64,000 nt of DNA from Trachelipus rathkii (taxonomy: Eukaryota; Arthropoda; Malacostraca; Isopoda; Trachelipodidae): NCBI GenBank assembly GCA_015478945.1, contig JABUQX010038851.1, positions 1 through 64,000 of the forward strand, in the 5' to 3' direction. The notes under the pieces are model-generated. The model made no database searches. It was given only the letters and a program-made list of their open reading frames with translations, and was not told where the DNA came from. How positions within the stretch are numbered: the first letter of the stretch is position 1; every line of letters begins with the position of its first letter. A program made the position numbers and the translations under genes. Of the stretch, positions 12,881-25,920 are shown in pieces.

Positions 12881-13345
12881 AGTACATATATATCTATAAT
12901 ATATATATACTATAATTATATTATAAATATAATATACATATATATATAAATAAATTTATATATATATATAATTATATAATCTAGTATATATATAATCTTA
13001 ATTAATATAATATATTAATAATAATATAGATTATTTAAATTATATTATAATATATATAATATAATAATATATAATTATATAATATATAATATATATATTA
13101 ATAATACTAATACTAATATAATTATTATTTAGTATTTATACATAAGTATGTATTTTTTTATGTTTATATAATTATATAGTATATATATATATCTTATTAG
13201 TAATTCATAACTAGTGAGCTAGTATCTATTTAGTAGTACGACTTTATCGGCCATACTTTATAAGGATTTATATATATTTATCTTCTACTATATTTAATAA
13301 CTATATATCAATATACTATATATATAACTATATATTAATAATGTC
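12881..13345. repeat. (AT)n tract
   Basis: About 460 bp of imperfect TATA repeat with a few non-AT interruptions. Confidence 0.9.
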
Positions 13346-14100
13346 TTATAATAAAACTCTTTACGCCGTGTGGAAAATTAGAAATCATTAGAAATTTCAT
13401 TCATATATAATTCGAAGGCGAAAGGGAAAATCAACTGTGATGATTTTGACCCCGTAATAAATAGTTTAATAATTTGACAAAACCCTTCATACGAATATAA
13501 GTTATTTCACAGTTGTAGTTGTAATTCCATATCGGAAGTAGTCAATTTCCGACCTTTTATATTTAGGATACTATTTGTAGGACAGCTTTTCAAGTAAAAT
13601 AAACCTTGATCATTTTTATTCATTTTTCAAATACATCATTACTATACAAAATTACAGATTAATAATATAATTAATTATATCAATATAATATTATATAAAT
13701 TATATAACATATATCATATATATTATATCCGTATATAGTTACTAAGATATGTACTAGAATATAGAATTATAATTATAGTTAATATATTATAGTTATGTGA
13801 TATTCATAGAGATGTCTTATATAACTGATTAAAATTCAGAATAGGAATAAAGACTCGGCAGAGGAAGCGTAGGGACAGCATGATAGAAAAGAGAGCATCA
13901 TCTAAGAAATTGTACCAAGTAAAACAAATCTACATATACTTTGGAATCAGCGAGAAACGTGATATTTAAGGAATTGATAAAGATTAGGTTTATTTTAGAA
14001 TTTTGTTTTTTTTTTTAATTGTCTATGCTATTATCGGATCTAAAGAAAAAATGATAGATTGTGTATTTCCCCATATATAAAAGATTTAGCTAGGAATAAG
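13346..14100. other. Unassigned spacer
   Basis: AT-rich sequence without a supported gene. A short AT-rich block lies near 13,650-13,760. Confidence 0.5.
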
Positions 14101-14377
14101 GGTCTCGCGAGCCGACGGAGGAGAACATATAGGAGGTAGGGACCGAGGGTACCCCCCTGATCGATTTAATATGTAGATCAACTTCAGAGAGGGAGATGCG
14201 CACGATTATGAAGACTACCGATCTAGCATTATGCTTTCACTATTTATTGCGATCGTTAGTGTAACGTATTGTGAACAGTCCTTAATTTTATACTTATTAG
14301 ATAATTTATTACCTTAATTACACACTCACCAATGTTACTTATAAATCTATCCCACAAAGTTAGTTAAAGGGAAGTAA

Positions 14378-14470
14378 AAATATATATATATATATATATT
14401 ATATTTATATTATTTTTTATTAACCTAATATATATAAGACTATAATCATATTAATCTATAGAAACATTAC
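14378..14470. repeat. Short (AT)n tract
   Basis: TATA repeat starting with about 20 bp of pure dinucleotide. Confidence 0.85.
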
Positions 14471-14829
14471 TTGGGTAGACAATATAATACTGCATAATAT
14501 TAGATGGCTAGTGCAATATATATATATACAAGTCATATTTATAAAAATATATAAATATAGGTATTATATAACTTAATTTACTTACAAAATATATGGTTTA
14601 TAAGCTTCTCTACGGATAAGGATATTTATTGATTATAGGATCGATAAAAGATAATAATAAGCAGTAATAATTTACGAAGAAACGCTTTGAAAGCAACTCG
14701 ACAGAAGTCTCCACCGGAGCAGTGAACGTATATAACGGGGGGAGGGGGTAATACTTCGCTTACCCGATTTCTGTCCTCACTTACAGTCGAGACTAAGCTC
14801 GATACGATAGACGAGCTCCCCATAAATGG

Positions 14830-17000
14830 AGGAGAATTTTTTTTTTTTGATTAAATAGAATTCCGACAAAATTTAATTAACGAGAAATGAAAGAAGGTAA
14901 CAATCACTAAATAAAAAGCCGATAAATGCTGCAACATTTAAATCGGCAAGATAGGATATCGAATATTAAATTTTTCACGATTTTGGGGCGAAAATGATAT
15001 ATAATGTACTGTTATTTTTAGCTTAGTAGGTGCTATAAGAACTCTAATTTAGTAAATCTACGAGAATGGAGGCGTGAATTACATAGTATCGTGAGCTTGA
15101 AAGTTATAAGACGGGACTGCTGATAGAAGAGAGGGGGCACAGCTTAGGAGAACACACTAAGGATTTGACCATCAATCATGTACGCACTAATATGTGATTA
15201 GAATCGAGAAAATACGTGATGGAAATTAATAAAGAAATTTATAAAGTTTTAACAACATTACAAGAGTAGCTTTTAAGATATGAAGAGACAATATCTAATC
15301 TACTAGAGAGAGTTCGAGTATTCGAAGAATGTGTAAATCACTGGAACCGTGAACGAAAAGAAGTAAGTTAGAGATAGCGAGAAATACGACGATGTGACCT
15401 TGAATTGATATATTTTTTTGACGATTTGCTACGTCGTATCTTATTTCCTCATGCATGTATACGATAAGATGAATATATGAAGTATAGTATATAGAGATAC
15501 GAGTAAGTATTGAGGATACGGCGAGAGTATATGATAGGAGATAGAGTAGAGATCTTACGGATTACCACGATCAGAAGGATCTCTACTCTTATTCTCCGAG
15601 AATCTCGAGAGAGAGAAAATGCATGAGATGATCAAAGAGAGTACTCTCTCATCCGAGATTACTAAATCCGAGATCAGAGAGATCGACTACCGGTCCAAGC
15701 CGGCTTACCTTAACAAATACTCTTGCATGCCATATAGATTAAGGAGAGCAGAGATAGAATGACTACTGACGCTTACCGTCGAGAATTATAATGGACTAGG
15801 ATAGTCGGATATCTGTTACAAGTAGCACTACGGATGCGGTACCTTATGCCGTACTATGACATGAGTACACCTTCACATACTCATCTGAGAGAGGAGGGAT
15901 CGAGATAATTATCGATATGGCTCAGATATATCGATTTGTGACCTGTACGCCTGACTCCGCTCTCTCGAAAATACTCTCTCTCCGTCGATCTGACTATATC
16001 CTGGCGTCTCTTCTCTCTCTCTAGAATCACTTACATCATAGTGCATATCTACTCTTCTACCATCTTCTCTACAATCATATTAATCTGCTCCTCGTTAGAT
16101 AATTCTCTCTCATCTCTCGAAACATCTCCAGAGTGCACAAGTCATAGTACTCTCCTCTCTATACGGATCTCTTAGTACTACTTATCCTATTATCCTCCTG
16201 TCGAAGACTGACTGATTATGCTAGGAGATCACAGATTCTCGAGAAAAGAACGAGAATGAGACACGATCTGAATATCAAGATACGTCGCGATCTCTGCAGA
16301 TCGGAGAGCTTCCGATGATTATATATATATAAGAAGTCTGAGTCTATCATTCTCTCGATTAGAGAAGATAGGCAGCATGCGATTACTTACTCGATCTTAC
16401 GAGATGCTTGGATTAGAATCGAGGAGCAGATGATGAGGTGATAAGATTGATGAGATCAGAAGTAAGCTAGTATTGAGTACTTATATAATCTGTAGAGAGA
16501 GCCGACGAGGGGCAGCATTAGCCCCTTGTGCTGGTGATTGAAGGAGACATCCACGATCGACTATACTATACTTGAAGATAGAAAGACATAGATCGATGAT
16601 ATGCGATCTTCTCGTGAACGATCGAGTCTCTCTCTAATCCTGCTCGAAAGAAGAGGACTCCACTGCTCCAAGTCTATCATCTGTCTCTCTCTCTTCTACT
16701 TCTCTTTAAATTCATTATTTCTCTCTACTCTCATCTACTCTCTCTCTCTACTCGTATCTTCAATACTAAAAATACTCCGCAGCCATGCCCTGAACAATCT
16801 TTTCTCAGCTGACTCAAATCTCCCAATAACTGAACAGAATCTTATACATTCAGTCTCAGTAAAATATAATTATATATAGAAAATATCTCTTCTCTCCTTA
16901 CGTTCTCATCTTCTACTCTCATCTCTCTCCATCTCTCTATATCTATTAAATATCAATCTAATTCTTCATCGTCTGACTATATCTCTCGCGCTTCTTAGTC
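14830..17000. other. GA/TC-rich degenerate region
   Basis: From about 15,300 the sequence is saturated with GAGA, TCTC, GATC and TCTCGAGA words on both strands, without a fixed period. A CT-rich run lies at 16,620-16,950. No coding motif was recognised; the 92-codon plus frame at 16,601 is serine/leucine-rich because it reads the CT run. It is best explained as a decayed or poorly resolved (GA)n/(TC)n satellite. Confidence 0.5.
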
Positions 17001-17359
17001 GCGACTCATTACGTACCTAAGTACATGCGCTGCGCTTCGATACGGTGCGCCGCGAGGTGCAGGCAGACAATCGCGGGCATCAGGTGCAAAAATATATATA
17101 AGTTCGGTTAATTTGATGAGATCAAACGCCTATAGGCACGGAAGGCACATTGAGCAGGGGGTAAGCCGACTGTGGCCACCGAGCGGCGAGCCGTGCGCGC
17201 GCATAAGCACTGATAATAGGCTGAGAGAGGCAGAAAATAAGAGTAACGGCGGTAACCGTTATTATAGGAACATGGAAACAGAATAGGCCAGATGAAGTAG
17301 GGGCCGCAGGGCGCCATCGCCCGCCAAATACGAAGGTTAAGGTATATCTACTATAATAT

Positions 17360-20300
17360 CTTATTATAATATATTCACGTATAACAAATACCTATGAGAA
17401 ATGAGCGTGACGAAGAAAGGGGTAAGGAGGGTTGAGGCCGCTGAGATACGATCGGTAAAACTAACAGATAGTAGATAATGGGTCGGTAATATAAGGGCCG
17501 GAGGATGGAGGCTATAAGCTCGACCGGAGGGCATTGGAACACGTAGGGCTAGGGAGACGAGAACCGGCATCCCGCTGGGACGGATATGAGAATACGGGGG
17601 GGGGCTAGACGGTGTCACGGACCCCGTCGACCGCGTCCTTCGCACGGTCCGGTATAATAATACGTGAGCTATATTACTATAAATGTATATATATAGACGG
17701 CATCGCAAACAATACCGAAGGTCGAAAATAGCGAAAAAGGCCACGCAGCATAGGGCAATCATTAGACGAACCAGATCAAGGCGGGTGGGGATGGAACGCC
17801 TACGTGGGGCTAAAGTCAAGTGGTTCGTAATAAAGAACTAGGATCGCTGAAAGCGTAGACAGCGCGGTCGGCAGGCATGTAGTAAAGTGTCGTGGGCCGG
17901 ATAATAGTGAAAACAGGCTATGTACTAGCGACGCTGCATAGTATATGTAGCGGGTACGGACCCGGCGTCCAAACTGGTAGGTAGCGGGCCCCTCTACGCG
18001 GTTAATTTACGCGTATATAGGGAAGTGAAGCGATGGAATTAGGCGACGAAGCTGAAAACTGGGGGAACAGTAAGCCAGAACCAGGTCATATAGAGAAATT
18101 CGGTATGACACAATAAATCGATAAGCCGCAAAGCTGTATAGGAGGTTGGCTATGATACGTGAAGAATCGACATGCAGGACGGATCGAAGGACCCCGTATA
18201 GGTCAACGGCTAACTATGATGCCAATGTACAGGGAAAATAGTAATTTTGGCCAAGTAACAGACGGAAATATAGAACGGATGACAAGAATGAAAAAAGGGA
18301 AGACCCAGGGAAGGAAGAACGCTGAGCGGTCGCAAAAGGGTATGGGTGATATACGGCGTAGGCGAGGGCATAAAGTAGCGCGGAAAAAGAAAACTAAATG
18401 TAGGTAGGGCGCACGTCCGTATTATTATCATCGACATCAAGCGCAAAGAGGGGGAAATGAGGCGGTGCGGACTCGAGCAATTAGGGGGCACTAATCAACT
18501 AATAATAGAAGTAGCAGCAGGTAATAAGTAAAACAATACAAAAAACGTCAAGGCATAGGCCAGGGCGGGGGAGAGGGGGGCTGAGGGCCGTAATGGGCGC
18601 AGAAAGCGGGCGGGGAAAAGGAACGGGGGGTGCGTACCTCAGGATAATCCGATAACGAAATGAAAGGAATAGAGGAATATGAGCATAGTAGAAGAATACA
18701 CGGTGGGCAGTAAAGCGCGAGTCTACACCACTCCGATGATAGGGTACGTGCGTCGCGTGAGAAGGGTTGGTAGGGGCAGCGTTCCTGGGAGGGGGATTCC
18801 AGCGCAGGGGCGAGAGCATATATTAGATCTACGGCACAAAGCCTATATCATGCCGGGAGAGTGAATTAATAAGTACTGGATGGAGAAATGGGGGGGGAGG
18901 CGGAACGGATGATCCCGCGTACGATGTACACAAGACCGTCAACCGTACGTCAGGGCCGAGCGAGAATAAAGCGGCGATGAGGTGATCATTTCACGTATAC
19001 GAATCCGCAATATAACGGGGGTAAGGGAAACGGAAAGTATGTGGGTGAGCCGGAGTCGCGGCCGCCTAAAGGCGCAGACGGCCGCGAGGAAGATATGGTA
19101 ACGCGACTCGATGATCGGAGTACGAGTGACGTAGGCCATAACAAGATCCCAGCAGCTGATGGCGCGGGCAGCGTCAGGCACAAGCGATAATGAACATACG
19201 AGTAAGACTAGCCACGGGAAAAGGCTGGAGTAAATTACGCGGCAAGGGGTAGAAGGGGTTGAGTTAACCGAGACTCAAGGTGCCGGGGAATACGTCCGCG
19301 ACAACACACACACGCGAATATTTGATATATAATTGATATTTTCAGTAAGAGTGAAGATGGAGATAATGATAATCGAAGAATAAGCACCTGAAATTCATAG
19401 AAAACATACAACCGCCAATATTATGAAATCGAAAAACAAACAACACCACTCTAGAATACCAAGTTCGACATACGTGCACCCATACGAAGTAGACACATAA
19501 CCGACAGACATCACCCAGAGTACGTAAGAGAGATATATGAACGTATCCCACAAGACAATGATGCAGAGCATGATAGATAGCTAAATGATGCAGAGAGAGC
19601 AGATAATGATTTCAGTAATAGAGATAATAAATTTATTAGATTATATTGATTAGGAATAATCACCACAATACATACTACAAAACGACGAACCATACTACTA
19701 TAACTTCATAACTAACTAATAATCCACAACAGAACCACGATTATAACTTTACTGCCGTACAAATAATAATCGAATATGTACACGAGACATGATATCATCT
19801 GAGTACATATAGTACCGATCTTAAGACACCGAAGTTACTAACATATATAATTTCGATAGAGAACATTGAGATCTTAGAAGAGAAGATCTTAGATATTGAA
19901 TTAGACTTATTGATAGTGATAGAGAGATATGGAGAGAGATGTATATAGAGAAATAATCTGAATAGATGATATGAGAGAGAGAGACTGATGGATAAGAGAG
20001 AAAAAATAGAGATAAGAGAGAATGACGAATAATATATATACTTTATGATGATGAGCGATATGACGAGGGATTTGAATTCGCATATATTCAAAGAGCTGTG
20101 AGAGGAAATGGGAGAGTAGTATGAGGTTTGAAATTTGAAGAGAGAGATATATAAAAGATTGATTAGTAGATAGAATTAGAACGAAGAATTTTAATAACTA
20201 TTTGTAATGAAATGGATATATAGATGCTAATTAATTTATATATTAAATGAATAAAGAATTTTTCACGTATTAGTTCAGATTAAATAGTAAGAAGTGACAG

Positions 20301-21150
20301 AATTGCTATTTTCGAGCCTCAGTGGTACCGTTAGAATTAAGAAGAGTATGTATTGAGTGACGAATTTAAAATAATGTTATTTGGAGTGTATAGTACAAGA
20401 TTCTGAATCGAATTAGATTAAATTCATTTTGAGAGGAGTAAGTGAAAGGAAATGAGATGGCTTATAGACATCGCGTAAGGGCTCATCTGCAAGAGGGAAT
20501 AGGGAATAGATACTTATAACGTAAAGGGAAGTAGGTAAAGAAGTAAGTAGGTAAATATGGACAGGGCCTCTGGGGGGAAAGGGGGAGAAAAGCCATACGG
20601 TAGAGTGTAAGTAACACGAGCGGAAAGCGCGGGTAGGGAAAGGATAAGAATGAAGGGTGACGAGAGATCAATAAGGGTAAGAACGCTGTCATACAGACGG
20701 CACGTTCGGACCATAATAAGTGAACCATAAATCTAGCGAAACTAAGAAAGAACTCGGCCAATAATCGTCAAAAAGAAGAAATGGAAAACATATGGGAGAT
20801 TAGGGGACTAATAATAGGGAGGGTTATAAATGGATAAAAAGATATAAGAGCGCGGCGTTGAGGGGAGGACAGGAGTGGGGAAAGACGGGCTGAACAAAAA
20901 GGTAGGCGGAGGTTAATCAGGAAAGAAAACCACATCTAGGAAGGGAAGCTAGGGACGGGAAAGGAAAGAGATAGTAGAAAATGGAAAAAAGAGTTGGCGA
21001 ATCCTGTCGTAAATAGCAACGGGATCGCCATACCACATAAGAGACAAGAGCAACGCGGAGCGACGTGGGCGCGGTCAAGCAAGAAGAGAGGGGACCAACG
21101 CGGACGACTCAGTAGGAAGTAAGAGAGAAAATACTAGGGCCGCGCCTATA
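17360..21150. other. Purine-rich plus strand, no gene recognised
   Basis: The plus strand is strongly enriched in A and G (GGGGGAGG, GGGAAAGGGG and similar words) over almost 4 kb, with a GAGA-rich core at 19,880-20,170. Minus-strand frames of 60-150 codons here are low-complexity Ser/Pro/Leu/Tyr reads of the pyrimidine strand. They show no domain motif, so I do not call them genes. Confidence 0.5.
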
Positions 21151-21559
21151 ATATATATCTATATTTAAGATTATATTTCCACTGATACATAATGGAGAGG
21201 AAATAATTATCAAGGGTTATAGTTTTCAAATGTAACGAGATATAATTAATCGAATTGAATCCATGACACTGCTTGAGATGATCCTGAGATCGAGTAAGCA
21301 GAGAAGTAGATAATTAATTAAGGAATCACTTCGAGAGAACTTTATAAATTATAGACTATAAAACGGCATAAATGAGAGGATATTCAAATTCCCCTTTTAT
21401 AATAATAGAGCCGACCAATTAAACTGCCGTATTTAGCTTTTATTCGTTCCCTTGCTCTAGTATGTAGACACGCGCGGCCGAACCACAATAAAGAACGACC
21501 GAAGTAAAGTTAAGATTACATGAATTTGTCCGTTTCTTTTTACATTATTTAAATATTGT

Positions 21560-22320
21560 AGATACTACCCATAATAAATTTTAGAGAGAGAAGTAGAGAT
21601 TATGAGAGGAGAATACTATTGAGTACAGAATACTAGAGACCGTACTACTACGATTACTATAAGCATATAATAATAAATTAATAGAAATGAATTAATAAAC
21701 GGAGGAAAGAAATAATGAATTGAATGAAAAAACTGTTCCTATTAATTTATATAGGAATAATTTATTAATTAATAGGAATTAATTTAGAAATGTAAGTATA
21801 GTTAATTATTATTATTAGGTAACTGCCTTCTAGTTATTTTTAGTATTATAAGCGTTACTCTAGAAGTAAAACGTTTGAGTAATATAGTGGACAGCATTAT
21901 TATTATTACTTATTATTTATTATTATTTTAGATATTTTAGCTTTGATTATTGTGTGAATTGGACAACTTATATTAACAGTCTGATATATTTTCTTTCTTA
22001 TGATTCTTTTATTATAATATTTATTAATATACTATATTGATATTTGAATTTATTTTATTTGTATATTATTATTTTATTATTGAATTATTTATTGATGAAT
22101 TATTATTTTATTAATTTATTTTATTATTTATTTAATTATTATAAATAAAATTAATTATTTAATTTATTACTTAATTATTTAATTAATATTAAGTTATAAT
22201 TCATTTTTATTATAATTTATATATATTATAATAGTATTTTATATTATGGTCTTAATATTTTATTCATTTGATTTTTAAATTATTATTATTTTGTTGCCGT
22301 TTCTCTTTACGATTATTTAT
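21560..22320. repeat. Decayed (AAT/ATT)n tract
   Basis: TTATTATTATTTATT-type words dominate, especially at 21,890-21,930 and 22,020-22,240. The trinucleotide phase is often lost. Confidence 0.7.
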
Positions 22321-22745
22321 TGTTTTTGATAGGTTGGTTATGTAATGGCGGAATTAAATATTATATAATTAGTATTTATAGGATAATAGTGGGTGATGTA
22401 AATTATATTAATTTATATAAGTAAGTGGGGGATGAATTATATTATGAGTAGATATTAATTATGAGGTAGATATAGTATGATGTGAATATAGTAGTTTAGT
22501 TAAAGGGTAGTATGGATAGGTTTAGGTGAAGGAATACGTAGTTGAGATGGAATTAGTGATATAGTTTTAGTGTAATGAGTCAGGATAATTAGGATATATT
22601 AGATAATGCTTCAACAAGATATGATATAAATGATATGAATATATAAATTATGGTTATGAAGGTAAGTAGGGAATATAATTTAGGTAGTAGGGATAGGGTA
22701 TGATGTAGCTAAGAGAGTAGAGGAGGAGGAAGGTAAGTGAGGCTG
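22321..22745. other. C-depleted stretch (plus strand almost lacks C)
   Basis: In 22,381-22,500 I count no C in 120 bases while G is frequent, and only about half a dozen C over 22,381-22,740. The plus strand is therefore an A/T/G sequence with extreme GC skew. A similar C-poor sense strand is seen in the LINE fragment at 61,305-61,540. This stretch may therefore be an unrecognisable part of such an element, but no reverse transcriptase motif was found here. Confidence 0.6.
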
Positions 22746-23294
22746 TCTGAGGGAACGTAATTCATACCGATTTTGAAAGGGGTTTTGTTATGGCTGAAGT
22801 TATGAAGTTTGAGGATTTTAAGGAAGAAGGCTCTGATACTAATGGGTAAGTAATTAATAGTTGAGTAGTGAGGGAAGTAGGAAAGTTTAGGAGAGTATAA
22901 ATAGTAGGTATGGATATATATGATAATGTATTGGTCGACTACTAATGATGGTATGAAGTGTAGGGACCCCCGATAGTAGTAGGCGGGTACATATAAGGAT
23001 GCAGTGTGAGGAAGGGTCACTCCCATCACTAATGTAGTGGGATTGGATGGAAGAGAGTAGAAGTTAAGTGGGAGGGATAAGGCTAGATGTTATAGAGTAT
23101 GGTTAGTATAATTGTTATAGTAATCGAAGCGATAGCATAGGTATGCATTCTAAAGCAGCATTAAAGTTAAAAGTTACATGGAGCAAGTATTGAGAATGAG
23201 TTTCATGGTAAAACGAGGGACAATGGTAATAGGAGGAGGGTACTAAGAGGGGTAAATAAATGTTAGTATAAGGGGGAAGAACGGGCAAGGATGG

Positions 23295-23642
23295 ATGCAA
23301 AAGAAGGGTACTGCAACAGGTAGTATTAAACTACGAGCAGGAAAGACAAAAATGGCGGCCATCGACACATCTGAAGCAATAGAATGGAGTGTGGCAAGAA
23401 AGATTCTTCAGAAGGGAGGGCAAAGTGGGGGGTGGGCGATACAAAAGAAAATAACACAGTATCACGCGTCCAAGGAGCATAGAAACGCGGATGGTTGGTA
23501 CGGAAGTGCGGTGGGTCGGGGGGGCGACCGGTTAACGGTAACGGACAGTGGGCATTATATCAGGATAACGACAAAGCAGTGTAAAAGTAAAGCCAGAGTC
23601 CCAGAGCGCAACATTATTGCGTTTGTCTGTGGAAAATTATAA
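23295..23642 (+). pseudogene. Ty3/Gypsy RNase H-like segment of a retroelement relic
   Basis: A 115-codon frame begins at ATG 23,295. Residues 47-67 read W-A-I-Q-K-K-I-T-Q-Y-H-A-S-K-E-H-R-N-A-D-G (KEHRNADG codons at 23,472-23,495). In Ty3/Gypsy polyproteins the end of the RNase H domain has a tryptophan, about ten residues ending in Y-x-x-G-K-x-H-x-N-A-D, then A/G-L-S-R; here the tyrosine, lysine, histidine, N-A-D and following glycine are kept but the L-S-R is lost. No reverse transcriptase is readable upstream, no integrase downstream, and no LTR was found. The ATG has no special meaning because this is a fragment of a larger frame. The surrounding DNA is purine-rich and C-poor. A chance match over this length is possible but unlikely. 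Confidence 0.45.
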
Positions 23643-25920
23643 TGTGTCCGAATATTGTGAGCTACATGAGTCGACCACAGATTATAAAGTGAATTCGAAT
23701 TAGATTAATAAGATGTGAGAGGGAATTCGCGTAAGTAGTAATATCTCTGAGTTAGAACTCAATCAGGTCTGCGTAAATTGGAGATCGCACTCAGGGAAAG
23801 TGAACTTCTCAATCAGATCCCCTAAAAGGTTACCCACGAAATTTCTGCACCCCGGGAGAGGGTGTCAAGAGGGACCACAGGTTACCCTCGACCAAAGGTT
23901 GAAAGAAAAGGGCAAACCCATCGTGGGAAGGAAAGGAAGAGGGGTGATAGTAAATAAAAAATATGAGTAGTGAGTGACGGAAAATAAAGAGAGGGGCGAA
24001 ACTTAAAAATATGAAGACGAATATATATTCCTCAAGCGGTATGGGACCGAGAGGAAGATGCATAATATGACCGTGCAAGGAAAGTAGCGGAGAGGAGCTC
24101 GGAAGGGGTGAATGCGCGTACGCCAGAGAAGGATGCTGCCAGAGCAATGGGAACAGATGTGCAGGAAGAGGCGAGTAAGGGGGAAAGGGATGGTACGGAG
24201 GGGGTAAGTTGGTGTTCCATACCACCGAAGTAGGGGGCCGGAGGGAGCGCCGAAGGGAACTCCCCGCGCGACACCCAAATACCAAAGAGCGGCGGGGTCC
24301 GGAAGACCTCATCCCGCCCGGCAGGTGTAGGGGAGAAGTGGGGAAATAAAGGACGGCTGAAACGCCCGTTATGTGCCCCGGATCAAGGAGCCCGAAAAAG
24401 GAAGTATGCCCCGAACTGCGTGGCCAATCGGGGGCGGCTTAGTATACACCTTGGAGGTAGCGTTCTCTTAGTCTAAAAAAAAAAAAAAAAAAAAAAGAAC
24501 AAAAAAAATAAAACTAAAAATAAAATAGAGAAGTCATAGTCAATAACCTCCATTATCGAGCTCACTATCGATCAAGCATAAGGGTATAGTCAAATACATT
24601 GGGAGGAAGGTATTGGGATAATAGTTAAAAAAATTAATTTAACTGTCAAAAAATTGTCGACACCATGCAGGTAGTTATTATAACTAAAGATATGTGCACA
24701 CAAAAATAGGAATAGACGAAGCATGTTGGGGGTCGCACAAGCATTAATCTCCTGTCCGACTAAGCTGACGTGGTCGGACATATATTACGCTGCTTGCTCG
24801 CGAACAGATTATTGTCTCTAGCGGTTAAGATAGGATGTGCAAATACTGATGTAACAATAGCGCATAGATAGTACCCGTAGGCAAAAAGGTAATGGGCCCC
24901 CCCCATAGGCGAGGTGCGGAAACGGAAATAATGAGGGGAAACTATAAATGAGGAGAGAAAAGCCGTTGATGGCAGACGCCGGTAGCTGCTCAAGAATAGG
25001 TAGAAGTGTGCGTGGGAGATATAAATACAGTAAACCAGGGAACCCAGCGGTAGCCCGAAAACCTAAAAACTGGCATAAGAATAGTAGTTATACGCCGGAT
25101 CGGGTTAGGGTCAGGGCCTGCAGTCGCCGACTTGAGAAAGGCGGATGAGAAGTGTTAACCAGTAGAAGCCCGCACCCCTAAATTAGGGTAAAAATGTAGA
25201 AGAAGATAGTAAAGGTAGAGGGTGTCTTTCTATAGTATTATGGCCAGTAAAATTATACTATAAATATATATAATAATATCTATAAAAATATAGTTATGAA
25301 AAGGCAAAAAGTTGAAGCAGGGCGGGAGATTCTTTAAGCTAATACGTCACGAGGAAGGACGTACGGTTTGATAGTCGTAGGGCCCCGGTTACAGGAAGTG
25401 ATAATGGGAAGGTGGGGTCATAGCATTCGGGTTAATAAGTTAGTTGGTCATCAGATAAATCATCGAGCACATGGCACAGGAAAAAAAGGTGCGTAATATA
25501 AAAAAAATTACACTAATATATAGGAAAGTGGAAAGGGGTTAAATGAAACTATAGGAATAAATTAGGTAGTATGGTTCATAGTAGTTAAATAAATATATCG
25601 GCAATAAGGGCGGGTATGATATATACTAATTAAATACATAATAAGTGGTATGTGTTAACTTAAGAATAGATAGTACCAAAAGTAATAAGTAATATCCAAT
25701 GAAATAAGAACGGAAATATAATTTAGAACATAGGGAAATAGAATATTGAGTCATCAAATGACAAAATATAAGGGTGTAGGTATGTAGTAATAATAGGCTA
25801 TTAGTTGAGATAATGAGAATAGAGCAGAGCTAGCTGAGACCTAATATATGTAAATAGGCGTGGGTGGAGTATTAGGCATGGGTAGTATTAGAAGTAAGGA
25901 CAATTAGTATATTATAATGA
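23643..25920. other. Unassigned, purine-rich; poly-A run at 24,475-24,497
   Basis: Mixed GC-balanced and AT-rich sequence with no supported gene. The most notable item is an A run of more than 20 bases after GTTCTCTTAGTCT. It could be the tail of a retroposed element, but no body could be identified upstream. Minus-strand frames at 23,830-24,312 are proline/serine/leucine-rich reads of a purine-rich strand. Confidence 0.45.

Noticed and set aside
17364..17819. 151-codon minus-strand open frame
   Set aside because: Low-complexity Ser/Leu/Arg/Pro/Tyr composition produced by reading the pyrimidine strand of a purine-rich region; no motif.
23830..24312. 160-codon minus-strand open frame
   Set aside because: Pro/Ser/Leu/Phe-rich, with overlapping frames open in the same place; explained by base composition and not by coding.
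24475..24497. Poly-A run as the tail of a SINE or processed pseudogene
   Set aside because: No recognisable body, tRNA-like head or target-site duplication upstream.
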